Position numbers and translations under genes: made by a program. The notes beneath the pieces were generated by a model, which saw only the letters and a program-made list of their open reading frames with translations, was not told the DNA's origin and ran no database searches. Below, piece by piece: positions 35,387 to 47,689 of a stretch of 64,000 bases of DNA. The stretch's first letter is position 1; each line of letters begins with the position of its first letter. Source of the DNA: Chondrilla cf. caribensis (taxonomy: Eukaryota; Porifera; Demospongiae; Chondrillida; Chondrillidae); assembly GCA_964020155.1 (NCBI GenBank), contig OZ026558.1, forward strand, positions 3,282,074-3,346,073, read 5' to 3'.

Positions 35387-35396
35387 CCTTATATGG
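35387..35396 (-). promoter_or_regulatory. CCTTATATGG element upstream of the collagen copy
   Basis: Same decamer and flanking block as at 11425 and 14795, about 65 bp from the ATG. Confidence 0.5.
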
Positions 35397-35699
35397 ATGT
35401 ACCTATGAATATCCATAATTTGTATATTGGGGCCGCATGCAGAGGTTACTGGATGGATAACTTGTGTAGTAATATCTTTTCAAATGTATTATAATTGCTT
35501 TGTGTTGTATTCGTGCCTTAATTGTTAGTTAACATGCCCACTATGTTATATATATATATAAGAACTGGCAGTCAGCTTTGATTTCAAACTCAAGTATCAG
35601 TGCATTGTAATTGATTGTTCAACTGATGACCATTTGAGTAATGAGTTAGGGTGGGTTGCTGTTCTACTTTCATTATTACTTCATTATATTCATCAATTT

Positions 35700-36650
35700 G
35701 CTAGCACTGCTAATGATTACCAGAAACCATGAAATATTCTACTCAGCAGCATTAGTGACCCTGCTGACCCCACAAAGCGATTGGAATGAACCATTAGCAC
35801 CGCTCCAAAGACAAGGTTCATGAACCAGTTGGTCATAGTAAACATGCTTACACATTTCATTCCCATCATGTGAGTGAATTTTAGCAGTGACTTCTCTCTG
35901 TCTTGTCTTGCTTAGTCAATAGTATATCGAACATGCAATAAATGTGAACCAATAAATTGTCAATTTGCTAGTACTACTATTGATAATCAGATTTGATATT
36001 AGAATTGATCAATTATTTGAATAATCATCGCAGCATTAATTCATATACACAGGGTGTAGTATGTAGTGTCTCTACAGGAAACTCATGCATGTGTTGACAG
36101 TTAGTTTAAAGCATGTGATTAGTCAATCGTCACCTACTCAGTGTACATAACCACCATATGCATATGAAATTTTATTCAATATTACTACTGTAACATCAGA
36201 CATACTGTAATAGTTACATGAAATAATTGTCTACTCAGCAGCATTAGTGAACCTGTTGGCCCTCGAAGCCATTGAAATGAACCATTAACACTACTTAACA
36301 GACAAAGGTCATGAGCCAGTTGGTCATTATAAACATGTTGACACATTTCAATCCCATCGATCGATTGAGTGAATTGTAACAGTAGTTTTTCCATGCCCTG
36401 GTGTACTTATACAATATTCTTTAATAGTACATCAAACATGTAGTAAATGTGAACCAATGAAATTGTCTACTCAGCAGCTTTCATTAGTGAATCTCCTGAC
36501 ACTTGAAACCATTAAAATGGACAATTAGCAAGTTCAGTAGTGTTAGTCATAATAGGCCAGTCCTCACATTTCATAATTATATTCACACCCACTTACTAAA
36601 TAATTACATATGTGCATAAATTTACACTCTTCCACCAACATGTACATGCA
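35700..36650. repeat. Tandem repeat units upstream of collagen copy
   Basis: Diverged copies of the 534-bp unit (anchors near 35775, 36265 and 36500), as upstream of the other collagen copies. Confidence 0.75.
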
Positions 36651-36764
36651 TAGATCTCATATTTATGGTATATGTTGTGTATGTTATGTTTGATGTACGT
36701 AGTATTGTAGTTTAAAAGTATGACAAGATATAGGGAAATCAAGTTACAATTCACTGAAGCGATG

Positions 36765-36905
36765 AGAATGAAATGTGTCCATGTTTATTATGACCAACTG
36801 GTTCAGTAGCCTAGTATTTGAAGTAGTGTCAATGGGTCATTTCAATGATTTCAATGGCTAGCAAGCTCACTTATGTTGTTGGGTAGACAATTCCACGGTT
36901 TCCTT
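36765..36905 (-). repeat. Inverted copy of the 534-bp repeat segment
   Basis: TGTTTATTATGACCAACTGG and the following ATTTCAATGATTTCAATGGC are the reverse complement of the anchor region of the direct units on both sides. The flanks are direct copies, so this is a local inversion or a foldback pair. Confidence 0.75.
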
Positions 36906-37650
36906 TTATTTGGTTTTTAAATGTGAACCAATGAAATTGTCTATTTGCTAGCACTATACTATTGATAATCAGATTTGATGTTAAAACTGATTAATTAATA
37001 TTGATTTATTGTCCCATGCAGCCATCATTAGTTCATTAATACAAGGTATAGAATGTACTGTCTGTATAAGACCCTCATGTATGTGGTATCATTGAAAAGA
37101 GGACAATTATTAGATATTAAGTAACTAGTAAGTTTAAAGGATAAAAAAACTTACTCATGTTGTATCTTACATAACCGCCTATGTGTTACATGTGCCTATA
37201 AATTAGTTTATTCAATACTACCTACGTACATCAAACATAAACATAATAATAAGAGGAAACCATGGAATCGTCTACTCAGCAGCATTAGTGACCCTGGTAG
37301 CCATTGAAACCATTGAAATGAACCATTACCACTACTTCAAAGACAAGATTCATCAACCAGTTGGTCATAATAAACATGCTTACACATTTCATTCCCACCA
37401 TGTGAGTGAATTTTAACAGTGGTTTCTCTCTGTCTTGTCTTGCTTAGTCAATAGTACATGAAACATGCAATAAATGTGAACCAATAAAACTCTCAATTTG
37501 TTTGAACTACTATTGATAATCAGATTTGATATTAGAATTATTGATTAATTATTTGATTAATCGTCCAAGCGTTTATTTATACTACACAGGGTGTGTAGTA
37601 TGTAGTGTCTCTACAGGAAACTCATGCATGTGTTGACAGTTAGTTTATTA
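36906..37650. repeat. Further direct 534-bp repeat unit ending at receptor promoter
   Basis: Anchor near 37305. The unit breaks off at about 37645 and receptor promoter sequence begins. This is the only place where the collagen-associated repeats abut a receptor copy directly. Confidence 0.65.
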
Positions 37651-37774
37651 TGATAATAATAATAACATTATTATAATGTATATTATAATTATAGTGAGTA
37701 CGGTATGAACAGCTATATATGACAGTGTGTATCACTGAATATCTTGTATACTGGTGTGGTGTTACTAGAACAAT

Positions 37775-39615
37775 ATGTTCACCCTATCCCTGTCTGTGGT
37801 GCTCTCCATTGCTGTCAACGTCTTTACTTTGGGAGAGAGAGTTCAGGAACACAGCAAGTCCACCTTGAAAGACATCCAAGAGGCCTATCTCAGGGGAGAC
37901 TACTATCCTACCGATGTGGAGAATTCTGTATTTGATCTTGATATAATCCATAGATATCAGAGGGGAGTAGCAATGACTACCGCATTTTACCGTCTAACTT
38001 ATAATTCTCAAGGTGGCAATATCTCTCGTACTAACTCAGATGACTTCAAGAAGTGCTGTTACCCTGACAGCGACAACAATAGTTGTGTCATGATTGTAAT
38101 TCTCAACTCTCCAATGTTCACCATTCTTCATCCACTACTCCTACACTACTTCTTAATTCCAAAATACCCTCATTCCATTGTGTTACAGGAGCTGCACCTA
38201 GTACTAGCACACATGGAAGTTCTTTTGGTGTGGCATGTTGGAACTTGCCTCCAGTATGTGACAAAGCCACAAGTAACATTAAACGCTCTCTTGTGTACTT
38301 TACTGAACAGGTACTTATGTTTATACTGTGTTTGTATAGAATGACATTGTGTGTTTACTGAACTTTGCGTCTATTGTTGTGTGCGTATGTATGTTCATGT
38401 ATATGTATGTGTTACATGTATTTTTTGTGTTGTACATGTGTACCCGTACATACGTACTGTTGTGTGTTTGTATAATGCAGTAGAAACTTCTTAAGACAGA
38501 CTATAAGGACGGGACTCACAAATTCAGTTCTTGTTATTTGATCTTCTTATCAGTATTTGCTTACTATGTGTACAACAGCAAACCAAATAACAGCAAAAAT
38601 TGGGTTGGGTTAAGTAGAAATTAAGAGTGGTTGTCTTAATGAGATTCTACTGTTACACATTTTAGAATTGCACATTCATTATTATATTATTATATCAACA
38701 GGAAAACTAAAATTTGTGTTGCAATTGGTTTAAACGCTATCACTTTCAAATTCAATTTATTTAATTTTTGTAGTTTGAAGAACCGGCTAAATATGGTCAT
38801 TCTGTAAGTTTCATGACCGGCTATCGAAGATTTGTTTCTCTAAATCACAAAGATCAAGAATTTTGCAATGATTGGTTCAGGAATTGTTGGAACAAGTATG
38901 TTATTATAGTGCTTCCGACTGCCATTGTCTTCACAATTGGGCCCCTCACTCTTCTGCTAGTCATGGGTGTTTATATTTTCTCAAAATTTCTCCATTCTGA
39001 CAAGCACTACAATTCTGAGCTCTTTCGGAGTGATGTTGTTGTTGGTGTAAGTTCTGCATCCATGGTCACTATTGCCATAGTAACACAGTTTCCCTTTGTT
39101 TTCTGCTACTTCTGGAAGCATTTCTCTTCCAACACAACAAAACCATTGATCAGAGTAGTGAGATGTGTTGGTTGGTGTTGGGTTGTTGTGTTTGTGAAAA
39201 TCTTGTCTTTCCACACTTTCCACCTTTTGATTTTATTGATGGTCAGTCCAGTTCTGTCATTTTCACTTGCCTGACACTTTCCCTCATCCTAACTGTCATG
39301 ATGATCCTCTTGTCCATCTTCACTTGTTGTCAACCTCCTTATTGTTCTATCACAAAATACAGTAAGCTCTCACTTGCAGTCATTTGGAGTCTCACTGCAG
39401 ATATGTCGTTGTATTTGCTTACAGAACTGTATGGTAGTTTGGAGGCTCCCAACACTCATGGGGTGAATGTGGTTGGTGCCATCTTTTCATTTGCTTCTTC
39501 AGCCATTCTCTCCACATTCATTTACTTCATGAAGATGTACGTCCAGCAGAAGATCAGAGGAGAGATGATTTCACCAGAGCTGCAGCCACTGGTCCAGTAC
39601 AGATGTATAGATTGA
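37775..39615 (+). pseudogene. 7TM receptor, multiply disabled
   Basis: Exon A 37775-38310 has lost 6 nt (Cys-Leu after HSK, removing the first ectodomain Cys) and 1 nt near 38190, which shifts the frame through CWNLPPVC. The donor CAG|GTACTT is intact. Exon B 38774-39615 has an in-frame deletion joining TM1 (GPLTLLL) directly to VMGVY, so TM2 is gone, and a 4-nt loss near 39250 (MVSPV). TM5-TM7 and the tail continue in another frame to the stop after PLVQYRCID. The TATA box reads TATGAA. Confidence 0.85.
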
Positions 39616-40082
39616 TACACTACTTGTGTTAGATTAGCTAGAGCTTTAATGTCACATGTACATGTATATGAGTGTCTACATAGTATTATGTAATATCTGT
39701 GTGAACATGCATATAGTTACAACATGCAGTACACTATTATTAATTTTATGTATTTATATATATATATATATTATGTATAAATAATATTTTATTGTAGTAT
39801 TAGAGTCAATTAAATTAATATTAATATGTAGCTACGTGTATTATTACAGTTAACCTATAATAATTATTATAGTAAAATGCATGCCTACATATATACATGA
39901 ATAAGACTAAGGATAATAATATATTATATTGAAGTTACACCACATAATAATATTAACAAGACAAACAAGCAAACATTATGCAATTGTTATTATTATGATA
40001 CTTATAATATTATACATGAGTAAGGATGATAATTTTCTAATGAAGTTACACCACATAATAATAATAATTATAATAATAATAA

Positions 40083-40490
40083 TAATAAATGACCCCACTT
40101 ATTATGCAGCCAATGTGGAGGAAATGTGGACAATCTTGCCACACATGGCCTAAGCTGTAGAATGAGTGCGGGGTGTCTCCCACAGCAAACAGCAATCAAC
40201 ACTATTGTGAAAACATCCCTGGCCACAGCACAGATTCCATCCATGCTGGAGACACCTGGCCTCAGCCGGTCAGATGGTAAGTGTCCAGAGGGTGTCACCA
40301 TCACTCCTAGGCAAGCAGGGCACACACCCATGTGGGATGTTACATACCTGGACACCTATGCAGCCTCCCACGTGACTCTTGCCATAAGGGAATAAGGCGC
40401 AGTAACTACAGCAGCTGAGTTAAGGACGACTAGCAAGTTTGAAGAGCTGGCCAAGACTCACCATGTGGCCCCACTGGCAGTTGAGACATC
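40083..40490 (+). mobile_element. Retroelement relic: zinc-knuckle plus RT-linked C-terminal region
   Basis: One frame reads CSQCGGNVDNLATHGLSC (a CX2C...HX3C knuckle), RMSAG, PSMLETPGLSRSDGKCPEGV, WDVTYLDTYAASH, then, after a stop, AAELRTTSKFEELAKTHHVAPLAVET. This order is what I know from RT-linked proteins repeated in sponge and cnidarian genomes. A second copy starts at 63908 and runs out of the window. No RT core is present. Confidence 0.6.
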
Positions 40491-40703
40491 TGTCAATGGT
40501 TGAAGTGTGGGCTCAGTATCCATATTGTGACATACTTCAGTTAACAAATGAGCAGTTAGATCCCAGATGTGGTCATGTCTAATAGAGGGAATGAAATGCC
40601 CCCTTTGAACAGCTGAAAGCATGCATAGTAGTAAAAGCTGTGTCACAAGAGCAATGTGTAGGGAGTCTAGTAGGTTCCCATTCATACCGGATGCAAAGAG
40701 CAT
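40458..40703 (-). mobile_element. Retroelement relic related to the 21909-22574 ORF
   Basis: Reads FIPSIRHDHIWDLTAHLLTEVCHNMDTEPTLQPLTD, matching the segment just upstream of the GARVDIRAKGFWG core of the ORF at 21909-22574. It lies head to head with, and partly over, the + strand relic at 40083-40490. Confidence 0.55.
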
Positions 40704-41169
40704 CTCTAAATACTTGCTTGTGAAGTGTGAACCCGAGGTCTTTAATTGGCAGGGTAGTCAGTCATACTGAGGTCCTCTTTTCAGATGCCAGTTCCATCGA
40801 TCTTTGGAGCTGAGTAGGAAGTGTCTCTTTCAAGCTGGTTGCTTGATCCAGCAGACTCGCTTTCCTCTGTCTGCTTATCTACTTCTTAAGTTGGATCTGT
40901 GCATTCCTTACTTCAAATTTAACACATTCTGTGGATCCAGCTTGTAAGATGGACACCAATGGTTTCGTAAGGATGTATGGGGCCTCAAACTGGTAATTAT
41001 ATATAAGTAATACAATTATTATTGATTGTATAAATTCTGTATGTTTATGGATCCTTTTATCTTGAACAGAGCAATATATTGGCTTGCATAGCTTTGTATA
41101 ATTATGTAATTTTGATGGATTTGAATGTAACTTGATAACCTAGTAGATGTGGATGGCTGGAGCTTCTTT

Positions 41170-41400
41170 ATACAGTTAAAACGACATAGCAAGGAGTAGA
41201 AGTCTAGTAACAGAAATTGTCTTGGCAGGAAGCCCAAACCCTGTTTAAGGAGGGTAACTCTCAAGGCACCCCGACTGCTGAAGATGACCCACAGGGTTGA
41301 AGTGTACAGATGAAGAACTCTCTTGGCCTGCAGACTGCTTTTATCAATGCTCACAGAATCCAAACGGATATTTCCAACAACAATCGGAAACATTGCAGGC
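41170..41400. repeat. Dispersed repeat shared with 45530-45735
   Basis: Contains AAGAACTCTCTTGGCCTGCA and CGGATATTTCCAACAACAAT in both places. On the - strand a frame begins MFPIVVGNIRLD in both. Identity unknown; probably an element fragment. Confidence 0.5.
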
Positions 41401-41554
41401 CTGACTATATAGTAAGTAGTGAGGAATTATATATAAGGAGTGTAGCAGGAATCAATAATAAATCGTGAGTGTTTTCAACCAGGCAGGCAAAAATTGTCTC
41501 ACTGATGTCAGGTTTACACATTACACTAGGAATTCACAATTTTACAATTTTATT

Positions 41555-41660
41555 TTTCATACTTGGAAACTGATATTAATACCTTTGCACTGTTTGCTGA
41601 AAAATGTCCATTTTCCTGCTTTGCCTAATTTGCATGGTGTTCAGGTTACCCTGAAATCCT
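41555..41660 (+). repeat. Module E copies before orphan promoter and receptor
   Basis: An exon-like string with frame LILIPLHCLLKNVHFPALPNLHGVQ followed by GT. A second copy lies at 42045-42140. The reading frame is kept here but broken upstream of intact genes at 48896 and 61232, so a coding role is not supported. Confidence 0.4.
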
Positions 41661-41805
41661 ATTCGGATACATGTGTAATAATATGTACTGATCTGTATTA
41701 TAGAATTCAAAAATGCAGCATGATATTACATACAATATGCATCAGGATTATAATATTATAGGAATAACATTAATTTTATAGTGTATAATATTATAGTAAG
41801 AATTG

Positions 41806-41845
41806 TATAAATAGCTATTATATTAAACGACAGTGTGTGTCACTG
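41806..41845 (+). promoter_or_regulatory. Orphan receptor-type promoter without exon A
   Basis: TATAAATAG at 41806-41814 and ACAGTGTGTGTCACTGAA around 41840, as in the receptor promoters, but the following sequence is module-type DNA (TTTTGTCCTCTTATAAACTG), not exon A. Remnant of a deleted copy. Confidence 0.6.
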
Positions 41846-42322
41846 AAGCATTTTGTCCTCTTATAAACTGTTGAGGAAACTCACTCATAAGTTTACATTT
41901 TGTGCAACACTTTCAATGTATTGGTTTGTGAATATTATATATTGTTATGAATTTGATTCATTTCAATTCCGCAGTGTATGTATGTGTAATCATATATGTA
42001 TTATGTAAATGTACACATATCAGTCTCCCAAGTTTATTTTTTCAGATTTTGAAATTGATATTGAAACCATTGCACTATACCTGTTTGGTGAATAGTGTGC
42101 TTTTTCCTGCTTTGCCTGATTTTCATGGTGTTCAGGTTATCCTGGTCATCACAGGAGTAATTTGAAATATTATTACATTCAGATGCACGTGTACTAATAT
42201 GTACCGATTTGTATATGAAACTCTACTGTCAGCATAATATTATGTACAATATGTATCTGATTCAGGAGTATGTTGGCATAACATTAATTTTATACATGAT
42301 GTATAATAAATAGTGAGTACTG

Positions 42323-42356
42323 TATAAACAGCTATATATGACAGTGTGTGTCACTG
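42323..42356 (+). promoter_or_regulatory. Core promoter of receptor gene 42420-44341
   Basis: TATAAA at 42323-42328 and TCACTG at 42351-42356, a 30-bp spacing to the initiator A. The best TATA match among the copies. Confidence 0.7.
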
Positions 42357-42419
42357 AATATCTTAGTTAGAATCACTACTTACTTTGTCAGTATACTGAT
42401 GTGGTGTTACTAGAACAAT

Positions 42420-44341
42420 ATGTTCACCCTATCCCTGTCTGTGGTGCTCTCCATTGTTGTCAACGTCTTTACTTTGGGAGAGAGAATACAGGAACACAGC
42501 AGGTGTCTGTCCACCTTGAAAGATATCAAAGAGGCCTATCTCAGGGGAGACTACTATCCTACTGATGTGGAGAATTCTGTATTTGATCTTGATACAATTC
42601 ATAGATATCATAAGGGAGTGGCCATAACCAGCGGATTTTATCGTCTAACTTACAAATCTCAAGATGGGAATATCTCTCATACTAGCTTGGATGACTTCAA
42701 GAAGTGCTGTTACCCCAACAAAGACAACAATAGTTGTGTCATGATTGTAATTCTCAACTCTCCAGTGTTCACCATTCTTCATCCACTACTCCTACAGTAC
42801 TTCGCAATTGCAAGAAATCTTCTTTCCATTGTGTTAAAAGGAGATGATGCACCTGGTCCTGGCACACGTGAAAGTTCGTTTGGTGTGACATGTTGGAACT
42901 TGCCTCCGGTTTGCGACAATGCCTCAAGTAATGTTGAACGTTCCCTTGTGTACTTTACTGAACAGGTACTTATGTTCATACTGTGTATACATGATATTGT
43001 GTGAACTTTAAACCTACTGTTGTGTGTGTATGTATGTTCGTGTATATATGTGTTACATAATTTTTTTGTTGTGCATGTGTACTTGTACATATGTACTGTT
43101 GTGTGTTTGTATAATGCAGTAGAAACTCCTTAAGGCAGACTATAAGGGACTCACAAAATCAGTTCTTGTTATCGAATCTTCTTATCAGTATTTTCTTACT
43201 ATGTGTATGCAAACCAAATAATGGCCAAAAAATTGGTTTGTGTTAAGCAGAAATTTGTCTTAAGGGTGTTTGTCTTAATGAGGTTCCACTGTATGACATT
43301 GTACAATCATTATTATTGTAACATTAATATATATAAACAGGAATACCATAATGTTATTATATTATCTTTCTGTAGTTTGAAGAACTGGCTATATATGGTC
43401 ATTCTGTAAGCTCCATGACCGGCTATCAAAGATTTGTTTCTGGAAATCACAAACATCAAGAATTTTGCAATGATTGGTTCAGGAATTGTTGGATAAAGTA
43501 CATAATGATATTACTTCCTGCTGCCATTGTATTCACGATTGGGCCCCTTACTCTTCTGCTACTCAACAAACACAAGTCATACTTGAAAGGTGTCACAAAA
43601 CACTCCACATTTGCTAACCACTCCCTGTATTCTGTGATGATAACCAGTGTGCTAGGAGCTCCGTACATGTACACCAGTCTGGTCTTGGGTGTTTATAGCT
43701 TCTCAAAATTTCTCTATTCTGACAAGCACTACAATCCTGAGTTCTTTCAGAGTGATGGTGTAGTTGGTGTAAGTTCTGTTTCGATGCTTACTGTTGTCAT
43801 AGTAACACAGTTTCCCTTCATTTTCTACTACTTCTGGAAGCATTTCTCTTCCAACACAACAAAACCATTGATCAGAGTGGTGAGATGTGTTGGTTGGTGT
43901 TGGGTTGTTGTGTTTGTGAAGATCATGTCTTTCTACACATTCCACCTTCTTGTCCTATTGATGGTCAGTCCAGTGATTTCTGTCATTTACACTTGCCTGA
44001 CACTTTCCCTCATCCTAACTGTCATGATGATCCTCTTGTCCATTTTCACTTGTTGTCAACGTCCTTATTGTTCTATCGCAAAATGCAGTAAGCTCTCACT
44101 TGCAGTCATTTGGAGTCTCACTGCAGACATGTTGTTGTATTTGCTGAGAGAAATGTATGTTATTCTGGAGGCTCCCAACACTCATGGGGTCAATGTGGCT
44201 GGCATCATCTTTTCATTTGCTTCTTCAACCATTCTCTCCACATTTGTTTACTTTGTGAAGATGTACATCCAGCAGAAGATCAGAGGAGAGATGAATTTAC
44301 CTGAGCTGCAGCCTCTGGTCCAGTACAGACGTATAGATTGA
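42420..44341 (+). CDS. Putative seven-transmembrane receptor (intact, two exons)
   Basis: Exons 42420-42965 (182 codons) and 43376-44341; 503 residues; phase-0 intron of 410 bp with CAG|GTACTT and CTGTAG|TTTGAAG. Same order of signal peptide, ectodomain Cys and seven membrane segments as the copy at 19540. Differences: one extra residue in the variable loop (GDDAPGPGTRESS), IKYIM at TM1, GAPYMYTS in TM2, REMYVILEAPNTHG in the last outer loop, and a tail ending VQYRRID without the inserted RM. No disabling change seen. Flanked downstream by AT-rich DNA and a retroelement relic. Confidence 0.85.
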
Positions 44342-44622
44342 AACACCACATGTGACAGATGGGCTAGACCTTTAATGTCACATGTACATGTATGTGAATG
44401 CCTACATAGTATTAATATCTGTACAGGTGTGAACATGCATATAGTTACAACATGCAGTACACCCTTGTTAATTTTATGTATTTACATAACAGTGTATTTT
44501 ATTGTATCAATATTAAAATGATATTATTATAGCTATAATAATTACAGTATTTGCAATTGACCTATAATAATTATTATAGTATAATGCATACATACATATA
44601 TAATTGAATAAGGATGATAATA

Positions 44623-44946
44623 TTATAATGAAGTTACATCGGTACCACATAATGATATTAACAAGGCAAACAAACAAACATTATACATAATATAATAATT
44701 ATAAAAACACAATGTTGGTGGTTGCAGAATTGCAAATGATATCCTTGTTTGCACCCATCCAATCACGACTGCATACGATTTGCCCCATGAATTTGCCAGT
44801 TTGTCTGCAAACCGCGAGAGCAATACCTTGGCTTCATTCCCCATGTAGCCATCAACTGAGTCTACAAAGGGGGAAAATGATGCGTGTGTGTAGAATATTA
44901 GTATAATTATAATAAAATATCTTAGATTGGTATATGAAGAGCACAT
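44623..44946 (-). mobile_element. Retroelement relic (FSPFV.SVDG..G.EAK segment)
   Basis: The - strand reads SFSPFVDSVDGYMGNEAKVLLSRFADKLA, SYAVVIGWVQTRISFAIL, corresponding to the distal part of the same RT-linked family as the relic at 40083-40490. The flanks are AT-rich non-coding sequence and the end (LCFYNYY) is not conserved. Confidence 0.5.
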
Positions 44947-45529
44947 GCTGAAATGGTTCTCATTATTGTAATAGTGTATTATTATTTGTAGTACACCTAC
45001 TCGTCAAGTTGATGTATATTTGTCCCTTTTCTAAATTTTATTACTATTACGATAATTATAAAAAAAAAACGAATAATAATAATACAAACAGGTAATGCCA
45101 TCTCAGTTTTGGGCACACTAGACCAGTTCAGCAGGACCAGTGAAGACCCTTTTTTCTTTAATGATCTATTCTCTATTTTATATCCATTTATTTATTTATT
45201 TTTCATTATGGTTGTTATTGTCATTATTTGGTTTACCCATAATTATTATAATATCTTATTATAGATATTGCATTAATGTTTTATTATATTGAATTGTAAA
45301 TATGTGTATATATGTGTAATTATCATTATCGTTGTTGATAATATGATTATTACATAATAATAATTTGTATATATGTACATGTACGTATACTAAATAATTA
45401 TAAGACTTCATGTTCAATCTAATCAAGTATATGAATCTGTCTATTATCATTCATGTAGCTATTGATATTAATGTTATCAAATTATTAATGTCTACATAAT
45501 TATTATTAATAGAAAATTGAGCATAGCAA

Positions 45530-45735
45530 GGAGTAAAAGTTTAGTCACTGTGACAGGAAGTTTTTAAGGAGGGTAACTCCTTAACTCCTAAGGCACTCCG
45601 ACTGCTGAAAACAACCCACAGGGTTGAAATGTCCAGATGAAGAACTCTCTTGGCCTGCAGACTGCATTTATCAATGCTCCCGAAATCCAAACGGATATTT
45701 CCAACAACAATCGGAAACATTGCAGGCCTGACTAT
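45530..45735. repeat. Dispersed repeat, second copy
   Basis: Matches 41170-41400 with a shorter left part. Flanks differ. Confidence 0.5.
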
Positions 45736-46583
45736 GTAGTGAGTATTTATCAAGTGTAGCAAGAATCAATAATCGTGAGTGTTTTCAACCAGACAGACAA
45801 AAATTGACTCTCTGATGTCAGGTTTACATAATAACTGCACTAGGAGTTTACAATTTTACATTATTGCTTGATGTGCTATGGTGCTATACTATGGTGTGTG
45901 TTTTAGAGACAATTGAGACAACTGTTTGACTTGAGACATGATACAGGAATGGCTATAATAGTGTTCCATGCGACTCTTACACAATCAGGGTGTCAAGAAT
46001 TGAATGAGTGAGATATACGTATTACAATGTATTATTTTAATAATATACTATGTCATACATGAATACCAACCCACAGTGAGTGGAGCACTAGGATACTTTC
46101 TTTGTTTGTCAGCTAGACAACAATAATAATAATACTATAGCTAGCTACATACATCACGTACTAAACCTTTTAATCCGCTACAATTTCCCAGTACCAATAT
46201 AATGTACAAGTACCAATGAATATCCAGTTAATTGGCAAAATTTTTTAATCCGCCATATACTTTGAAAACGAATTGCAATGGATTAACAAGTATTCACTGT
46301 ATATATTAGTCTATGAGCAATGCATAAATTTGAAGTCCATCCCTATCATCTCTGTTAATATCTGTGAAGAATAATAATTAAGAGTCGAACAAATGCCACG
46401 GCAAATCAAGATTGTTGTGAAATTGCACACGCACACACACACACGCCCCTTAGCGGTAGTGCTGCTACTAGTTGAGCAGGTGCTGGAACTCATGCAATCA
46501 CAATCACAATACATACCACATGTACACTGTCATGTTCCATTCTTTATAGTACACCTACTCGTCAAAGCATACACATGCATACT

Positions 46584-46587
<4 letters not shown>
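45736..46587. other. Intergenic, nothing recognised
   Basis: Starts with sequence resembling 29050-29190 (the receptor 3' repeat), then AT-rich DNA and a short (CA)n at 46428-46444. No gene. Confidence 0.4.
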
Positions 46588-46631
<44 letters not shown>

Positions 46632-46662
46632 CACACACAAACACACACACAAACACACACGT

Positions 46663-46731
<69 letters not shown>
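46588..46731. repeat. (CA)n microsatellite, about 144 bp
   Basis: A nearly pure CA dinucleotide array with a few G or A interruptions (GCACAC, AAACAC, CGTGCAC) in the first half. Long frames read through it on both strands are repeat artefacts. Confidence 0.95.
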
Positions 46732-46904
46732 AGCAAAAATGTCAAATTTTATTACTGGTTACCACGGCCTCTCCAGTGTCCACATGATGCATCATAGTTC
46801 AAATAAGGATGCATAGAAACACTCCTGGTAGTATAATATAGTATGGTTCTTCTGATATCAAACACGATATGTTTGGTCACTGATCAAAAACTTTCCCAAT
46901 ATGA

Positions 46905-47335
46905 TGCCAATCCAGTGGAGGCGTAACATAAACTCCAAACTATCTCAAATGGTATGGTCAGCTAGACCTGTGGCTATCCTGTCTCCAGTGGCAGGTTCAC
47001 TCACAGCCATTTCAACATTCTCCTAGCCTATAGCCGAATTGTAGATATTAGTTATCATTGATTACAGTATGACAGTATTATTACATATATTATCATATTG
47101 CATCAAATTTATAATAATTAATTATTGTACAGATATAATATGGAATGACATACAAGACAATAATTGTGGACATGTATGTATGTATGTAGATACATACCTG
47201 TCCACGATGTAAAACAATATTGCAATGCATAATGATTATTTGGTGATATAAAACAATATAGCATCCATTACCATATAAACAGTACTATTATACAACAATT
47301 TCATAATGTATAAAGTGTTAGCAACGGATGCTATA
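46905..47335. repeat. Dispersed repeat piece and AT-rich DNA
   Basis: 46905-47060 matches 16670-16800 and 30450-30600 (CTCAAATGGTATGGTCAGCT). The remainder is AT-rich with no gene. Confidence 0.5.
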
Positions 47336-47435
47336 CTGGTTAAGACATGGACACTCGGACACATAAAATACACTTGCCCTCGGGCCTTGGTAATTTATAT
47401 GTCATAATGCCCTTGTATCCATGTCTTAACCACTG
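47336..47435. mobile_element. Small foldback element (about 100 bp)
   Basis: CTGGTTAAGACATGGACAC (47336-47354) is the near-perfect inverse complement of GTATCCATGTCTTAACCACTG (47415-47435), separated by about 60 bp with a GCCCTCGGGCC centre. No other copy seen in the window. Confidence 0.65.
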
Positions 47436-47689
47436 AATAATCTGTGTGTATTATGTATGCAAATATAATGCACATGTTTATAATTAAATAAAGTACTGAA
47501 CACCTTCCCTATTAAGAGAAGAGGATCCAAGAATGGAAAAGGCATTGGCACTTTGAATAGCATCCATGCAAAGTGTTAAGTAATTGTCAGTAGATGTCCC
47601 ATGGTCATAGGAAGAATGTGGCATGACACATAATAATTATAATAATCTGGCCATGCACTACGACCTATTTTATCATTTCACACAGATCT

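Noticed and set aside
46393..46797. Long frames on both strands through the CA repeat (His-Thr and Cys-Val runs)
   Set aside because: They are translations of a dinucleotide microsatellite, open in all frames without stops; no domain or start context.
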